The notes under the pieces are model-generated. The model worked only from the letters and a program-made list of their open reading frames with translations, made no database searches and had not been told where the DNA came from. This document shows, piece by piece, positions 7,545 through 10,691 of a DNA stretch of 10,691 bases. The translations under genes and the position numbers were made by a program. Source of the DNA: JBDNFP01 sp041689775 (GTDB taxonomy: Bacteria > Bacteroidota > Bacteroidia > Cytophagales > Spirosomataceae); assembly GCA_041689775.1 (NCBI GenBank), contig JBDNFP010000003.1, forward strand, positions 1-10,691, written 5' to 3'. Numbering within the stretch: position 1 is the stretch's first letter; each line of letters starts with the position of its first letter.

Positions 7545-8468
7545 ATGCACATCAAAATAGGCACCCGTAGTAGTAAATTAGCCCTCTGGCAAGCCTACCA
7601 CGTAGAAAACTTATTGAAGGCTAGCGGACTTTCGACCGAAATAGTACTGATCGAAACCAAAGGAGATAAAATACTCGACCGGGCTCTTTCTAAAATAGGA
7701 AGCAAGGGAGTATTTACCGAAGAACTCGAAGACCAACTCCGCACCGGTGAGATTGATATTGCCGTACACAGCGCCAAAGATTTGCAATCTGACCTGGGTA
7801 ACGATTTTGAGATTCTGGCCTTTACCGAGCGGGAACGCGTCAATGATGTACTGGTAAGCCACAGCACGAATCTCTCCTTGAAACAAGAGAAATCCTTTGT
7901 TATTGGAACCTCCTCTACCCGACGAGTAGCCCTATTGAAGCATTTCTACCCACACTTGCAAACGGTAGACATGCGCGGGAATCTACAAACCCGTCTTCGT
8001 AAACTCGAAGACGGGCAATGTGATGCTTTACTATTAGCCTATGCCGGTGTGCACCGCATGGGTTATGATGATAAAATTGCCGAATACCTCTCTCTGGAAG
8101 AATTTACTCCGGCTGTGGGACAGGGTAGTGTGGCCATTGAATGCGCCGTTACGATGGATACAGACAAGAAAGCTTCAATACGTACCTTGCTCAACCATCC
8201 CGATACTGAACTCTGCCTGCGCACCGAGCGCGCTTTTCTGAAACGCCTGCAAGGCGGATGTAGCGTACCGGTATTTGGGCTTGCTACTCAAACCAACGGA
8301 CAGGTGACACTCGCCGGAGGCATTGTGAGCCTTGACGGGCAGGAACTAATTCGGCGTACCGCTTCCGGTAGCTCTGAAGACTTAGGTACTGCTCTGGCAA
8401 ATGAATTGCTCTCCGCCGGCGCCGACCGGATTCTGGCTAGCATTAAAGCTGAGCAAGGTCAGGTTTGA
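7545..8468 (+). CDS. hemC: Hydroxymethylbilane synthase (porphobilinogen deaminase)
   Basis: Polymerises four porphobilinogen molecules into hydroxymethylbilane, the linear tetrapyrrole precursor of heme, in the cytoplasm. The 307-residue protein has the usual full length and order of motifs: IGTRSSKLALWQA (5-17), the KGD loop at 39-41, AVHSAKDL with catalytic D79, GTSSTRR (121-127), DMRGNLQTRLRKL (142-154), FTPAVGQGS (187-195), and LQGGCSVPV. In the last, C239 carries the covalent dipyrromethane cofactor. The ATG at 7545 is supported by the conserved MHIKIGTRSS N-terminus. It lies 33 bases after rimK and is probably cotranscribed; no other heme gene is present. No obvious terminator follows, only a weak 4-bp stem before a T run near 8490. 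Confidence 0.97.
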   Translation: MHIKIGTRSSKLALWQAYHVENLLKASGLSTEIVLIETKGDKILDRALSKIGSKGVFTEELEDQLRTGEIDIAVHSAKDLQSDLGNDFEILAFTERERVNDVLVSHSTNLSLKQEKSFVIGTSSTRRVALLKHFYPHLQTVDMRGNLQTRLRKLEDGQCDALLLAYAGVHRMGYDDKIAEYLSLEEFTPAVGQGSVAIECAVTMDTDKKASIRTLLNHPDTELCLRTERAFLKRLQGGCSVPVFGLATQTNGQVTLAGGIVSLDGQELIRRTASGSSEDLGTALANELLSAGADRILASIKAEQGQV

Positions 8469-8574
8469 TTTAGTTTCTAATTTTTTTAACTTCCCGACGA
8501 TTATTTAGGCTAAACACAAAGCATGTCGTTCGACAATAATGAGGTTGTCTCAAACTGGCAGTCAATTTAGTTTT

Positions 8575-8780
8575 TTAGTAAATATTTTTTCAGTGCCCCA
8601 AATCATTCACGTCTAGCAGAAATATGCTGTCATTTATGTCATAAATAATGCGGTAATCGGCTACTCGGACCGATAACCATCCCTTCTTTTTAGTTTTTAA
8701 CGTCCTTGCGGGCGTAGGTCGTTCTCTAGATTCAAAACATGGCCGATTTGGTAAAAACTAATTCTTAGTCAGCGTCCCTG
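8575..8780 (-). pseudogene. Degraded RelE/ParE-family toxin
   Basis: On the minus strand, one frame open from 8757 down to 8593 ends with KKGWLSVRVADYRIIYD, then INDSIFLLDVNDLGH and a TGA at 8590-8592. It continues after the stop as KNIY and TAA at 8575-8577. RelE/ParE toxins typically read RVGDYRIIY ... GHRKNIY here, so the TGA most simply comes from CGA (Arg). Just upstream, a different frame reads VLNLENDLRPQG, then R and a stop, then KLK, matching the family's PRPxGCKKL block. This shows a frameshift near 8690-8700 and a second nonsense change. The N-terminal third is not recognisable and no antitoxin gene was found beside it. When intact, such toxins cleave mRNA on the ribosome or inhibit gyrase; this copy cannot be functional. 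The family call rests on motif memory, not an alignment. Confidence 0.72.
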
Positions 8781-8821
8781 CTAAGCTACCCACAGGTCCA
8801 CACTGGCGGTAGCTCAGCAGG
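8777..8821. repeat. Inverted repeat with 14-bp arms, function unknown
   Basis: The arms 8777-8790 and 8808-8821 are complementary except for one position, which becomes a G:U pair if transcribed from the minus strand. The loop is 17 bases. There is no adjacent T run, so it is not a clear terminator. It lies just upstream of the toxin fossil in that gene's reading direction and might be part of its old control region or a small repeat element. Confidence 0.6.
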
Positions 8822-9010
8822 AAAAACTTTTAAATTGAGAATCCTACAACATTTTTAACGGACCGGGCGAGTTGCCAGACAGCCTTTCCAACTGTATAGT
8901 TTTCTAGATGATGGGGCTGATCTGTAACTAACCGACGAATGCCCCGTATCTATCTTTTCTATTGGATAATCTTTGCATTTCAGTAGTAATAAAAACGTAT
9001 GTTAACGGAT

Positions 9011-9520
9011 TTACCGACCAAAATCATCCTGTACCCGCACGATATCACTCTCGTCAGAAGGGTTCTCTTTATTGGTATGCTGCCATATTTCGGCTACGAC
9101 CCCGAACCCATCCGTTCCTACCAAACGGTGACGTTCACCACATTTCAGATTTACAACATCACCAATGGCTAAGTTATGCAAATCTGTTTGCTCGTCGGTA
9201 TCTGAAATCACTACTCCGGCCACCCCTCCTATCAACTTCCAGATTTCTGCCCGGCGGTGGTGATACTGCCACGAAAGGCGTTGATCGGGAGCTACTACCA
9301 ATATTTTAGGACTAAGCTTCTCGTAACTGGCGAAGTCTTTCAGCGATAAGTGCGGAAAAAAAGCGGTAATAAACTGCGGTGCCTGGCTTTCGTCCAACAC
9401 AAAAAAACCGCCCCAGGGCCGGTTGTGATCTTTACTGAAAACCGTAAAGCCTTTCTCATCAATAAACTGCTGTACACTATCAAATACCTCGGTACGCGAA
9501 TTGGATTCAGATAATTTCAT
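9011..9520 (-). CDS. Cupin protein, type II mannose-6-phosphate isomerase family
   Basis: The 169-residue protein is a stand-alone version of the C-terminal cupin domain of ManC/AlgA-type enzymes (PF01050). Family marks are RPWGGFFVL (34-42), LSWQYHHRRAEIWKLIGG (82-99) with the metal-binding histidines H87/H88 and E92, GDVVNLKCGERHRL (120-133) with H131, and the closing DIVRVQDDFGR (159-169), which is the classic end of this family. The guanylyltransferase half of the bifunctional enzyme is absent, so the protein may only interconvert mannose-6-phosphate and fructose-6-phosphate. Such short Bacteroidota proteins are often labelled phosphoheptose isomerase; the true substrate cannot be read from sequence. 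It is a single cytoplasmic gene, divergent from the araC pseudogene. The ATG at 9520 leaves a plausible N-terminus. Confidence 0.85.
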   Translation of the reverse strand: MKLSESNSRTEVFDSVQQFIDEKGFTVFSKDHNRPWGGFFVLDESQAPQFITAFFPHLSLKDFASYEKLSPKILVVAPDQRLSWQYHHRRAEIWKLIGGVAGVVISDTDEQTDLHNLAIGDVVNLKCGERHRLVGTDGFGVVAEIWQHTNKENPSDESDIVRVQDDFGR

Positions 9521-9912
9521 TGCGGGATGGTTTTATGAATATGGAAAGGAAAATCCTTCATTGCACAAAGAAACAAAAGATTTACATGTACTGACTTGTT
9601 GGGGATACTATCTTTTTTTCCTTTCCAGAGTGGGTAGAATGAGTTGCACTTGACTCTATACAATTAGCAGAAATTCCCACTTTGAAAGCTATAACCAATT
9701 GATTATCAGAATAATTAAAAACGTTTTTTTGCTTTCTATAATCAACTCATTATCAATCAGTTAGAAAACCACCTTCGGTTAGTAAACTATTGACAATCAA
9801 TAAGTTACCCAAAGAGGGAATTGCTGTACAATTAGTATCGATTCTTCTAACCTAGTGAGTAAGATATATTTACGATAGTGTTTTTTTGTCTTAAAAAAAT
9901 ACTGGACTAGTC
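9521..9912. other. Divergent intergenic region with repeated AT-rich motifs
   Basis: This 392-base gap must hold the promoter of the cupin gene (minus) and that of the former araC gene (plus). I see a 21-base direct repeat with 16 matches (9656-9676 and 9824-9844, core TACAATTAG), an inverted repeat TTGATTAT / ATAATCAA (9699-9706 and 9738-9745), and further TTATCA-type words nearby. These could be regulator-binding sites. No coding remnant was found and no promoter matches the consensus well. Confidence 0.5.
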
Positions 9913-10484
9913 ATGAGTGAAATATTTCGGGAAGTAACACCCCTCACCCAATACGACTGCTTCACGGTGTTTATCCGTAATAAGCGGGAGTTTGATTTTC
10001 CCATTCATTACCATGAAGAATTTGAATTAAATCTGATCGTGGGCGGTAGAGGCGCGAAGTGTATTGTGGGAAACCACACAGCGGTAATCAATGATCTTGA
10101 ATTGATACTAGTAGGTAGTAACCTACCCCACGGATGGTATAATCATCAATATAAGTGGGAGGAGGGAATACCCGAGGTCTTAGAAATCATGATTTAGTTG
10201 CACCGCGATTTGTTTGAGAGTAGTTTTCCGAAAAAAACCAACTTTATTTGATCCGTACTCTGTTTGAAAAAGCCAATCAGGGTATTAGTTTTTGACCGAA
10301 AACCGTCGAACGCATAATTCCCAAGCTACGGGACCTTACTGAAAAGCAAGGGTTTCAATCTGTACTTGAACTACTCTCTATCCTGCATGAGCTATCCGTT
10401 ACTCCAAATATGCACTTACTTTCCAACGGAATATTTACTCGCGTAAGTACTAACTACAGCAACCGCCGCATTGAAAAAGTATTC
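9913..10484 (+). pseudogene. AraC-family transcriptional regulator, disrupted and truncated by IS1
   Basis: The first 94 residues form the N-terminal cupin sensor domain of a Bacteroidota AraC-type regulator (FPIHYHEEFELNLI, then GNHTAVINDLELILVGSNLPHGW). The frame stops at TAG 10195-10197, where the family continues with Gln, so CAG probably became TAG. After the stop, HRDLFESSF continues in frame. A one-base loss near 10228-10231 then shifts the coding to another frame, which reads EKNQLYLIRTLFEKANQG, meets TGA at 10293-10295, and goes on through the linker helices (KLRDLTEKQGFQSVLELLS, NYSNRRIEKVF). Homology ends at 10484, where an IS1-like end begins. The C-terminal helix-turn-helix domain, normally about 100 residues after RIEKVF, is missing. 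Two nonsense changes, a frameshift and the insertion make this a dead gene. Its former targets are unknown; the divergent cupin gene is a possible one. Confidence 0.88.
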
Positions 10485-10691
10485 GGTAGTCCTAAAATTG
10501 TAATGATATGTTGTAATGTGTGATCACGAATTTTATCGATTTTACGTGTTGATCAAGTTTTTTCGAGAAAGAGAGGCTCAGCCTCACCAGTCTCGAGCAC
10601 CGTTGCCGAAGCGTGCAGAAGAACCTCTCAACATGATTGCCGGGCCGCCGGTGCGGTGTCCTTCTTCGTCTTTCGGAACCGATGCCGCTCT
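10485..10691 (-). mobile_element. IS1-family insertion sequence, partial (one end)
   Basis: The element boundary is placed at 10485, where AraC homology stops and GGTAGTCCTAAAATTG begins. IS1 elements characteristically start GGT at both ends. The transposase reads leftward and stops only 7 bases inside this boundary. The other end lies beyond the window. The target-site duplication would be the 8-9 bases ending at 10484 (AAAGTATTC); its second copy cannot be seen. The boundary may be off by a few bases. Confidence 0.82.
10492..10691 (-). CDS. IS1-family transposase, C-terminal 66 residues
   Basis: This DDE-type transposase fragment moves the insertion sequence. The visible part reads, in order, RRPGNHVERF, CTLRQRCSRLVR, LSLSFSKKLDQHV and FVITHYNISL, then TAG at 10492-10494. 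NHxERxxxTLRQRxxRLVRxTLSFSK is the conserved C-terminal block of IS1/InsB-like transposases. The glutamate in NHVERF (codons at 10621-10638) is the likely third acidic catalytic residue. The reading frame is open to the window edge, so this end of the gene looks undamaged. Whether the element uses the frameshifted InsA-InsB arrangement or one long ORF cannot be seen. The local GC is higher than in the surrounding araC fossil, as expected for an acquired element. Confidence 0.88.
   Translation of the reverse strand, partial: SGIGSERRRRTPHRRPGNHVERFFCTLRQRCSRLVRLSLSFSKKLDQHVKSIKFVITHYNISLQF

Larger units (their letters stand above)
8469..9010. other. Decayed intergenic region with a toxin fossil
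   Basis: This 542-base stretch between hemC and the cupin gene has no intact ORF of interest. It contains the RelE/ParE-like pseudogene at 8575-8780 (minus), a small palindrome TGTCG-TT-CGACA at 8525-8536, and a 14-bp near-perfect inverted repeat at 8777-8821. From 8822 to 9010 I recognise nothing. Short open stretches exist on the minus strand, but none resembles a known antitoxin. Confidence 0.6.

Noticed and set aside
7136..7564. 142-codon ORF on the minus strand opposite rimK.
   Set aside because: It lies wholly opposite the conserved rimK coding sequence and the hemC start, has low-complexity S/T/P-rich composition and no recognisable domain; it is a shadow frame.
8541..8557. GAGGTTGTCTCAAACTG resembles terminal inverted repeats of some IS elements in Bacteroidota.
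   Set aside because: No matching inverted copy or transposase trace was found in the gap, so a relic IS end cannot be supported.
8806..8822. GCGGTAGCTCAGCAGG resembles the 5' part of a tRNA (TAGCTCAG of the D-arm).
   Set aside because: The D-arm does not close (AAAAAC follows instead of GGTAGAGC), there is no anticodon arm or T-arm, and the segment is the right arm of the inverted repeat 8777-8821.
8822..9000. Short minus-strand open stretches (for example GIRRLVTDQPHHLENY) as an antitoxin remnant.
   Set aside because: No known antitoxin motif could be recognised and no frame stays open for more than about 45 codons.
8962..9309. 115-codon plus-strand ORF opposite the cupin gene.
   Set aside because: It overlaps the conserved cupin protein in antisense and shows no family motifs.

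Overview
The window looks like chromosomal DNA from a Bacteroidota bacterium, most likely Cytophagales-like (the order is an inference). The signs are the short GlmU variant typical of that phylum, a delta' subunit with decayed nucleotide-binding motifs, zinc-free type B ribosomal protein L31, a match to the Bacteroidota promoter pattern TTTG / TAnnTTTG ahead of rimK, and mostly weak Shine-Dalgarno sites. Moderate GC and AT-rich intergenic DNA fit this.

Left part (1-3500): nrdA, the large subunit of class I ribonucleotide reductase, lies on the minus strand and ends at a clear intrinsic terminator at the window's left edge. A 639-base gap follows, with a possible structured RNA and a 17-codon ORF that has a strong Shine-Dalgarno. 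Then comes rpmE2 on the plus strand, closed by a 12-bp-stem terminator.

Central part (3551-8468): five housekeeping genes lie on the plus strand. A Bacteroidota-type GlmU fusion, holB (delta') and a RimB-like retropepsin-fold protein form one tight group; holB and rimB share an ATGA overlap. A 14-bp perfect hairpin and a good promoter then separate them from rimK (S6 glutamate ligase) and hemC (porphobilinogen deaminase), which form a second short operon. rimB and rimK side by side suggest a module that adds and trims or regulates the glutamate tail of ribosomal protein S6.

Right part (8469-10691): this region is gene-poor and decaying. It holds a degraded RelE/ParE-family toxin fossil (minus), an intact cupin protein of the type II phosphomannose isomerase family (minus), and an AraC-family regulator gene (plus) that carries two in-frame stops and a frameshift. 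An IS1-family element cuts that gene off before its DNA-binding domain; its transposase C-terminus (minus) runs off the window. I found no tRNA, rRNA or CRISPR. No complete undescribed multi-gene system is visible. The most promising unexplained signals are the rpmE2 upstream region, the GC-rich palindrome and G-tract in the rimK leader, and the two gene fossils.
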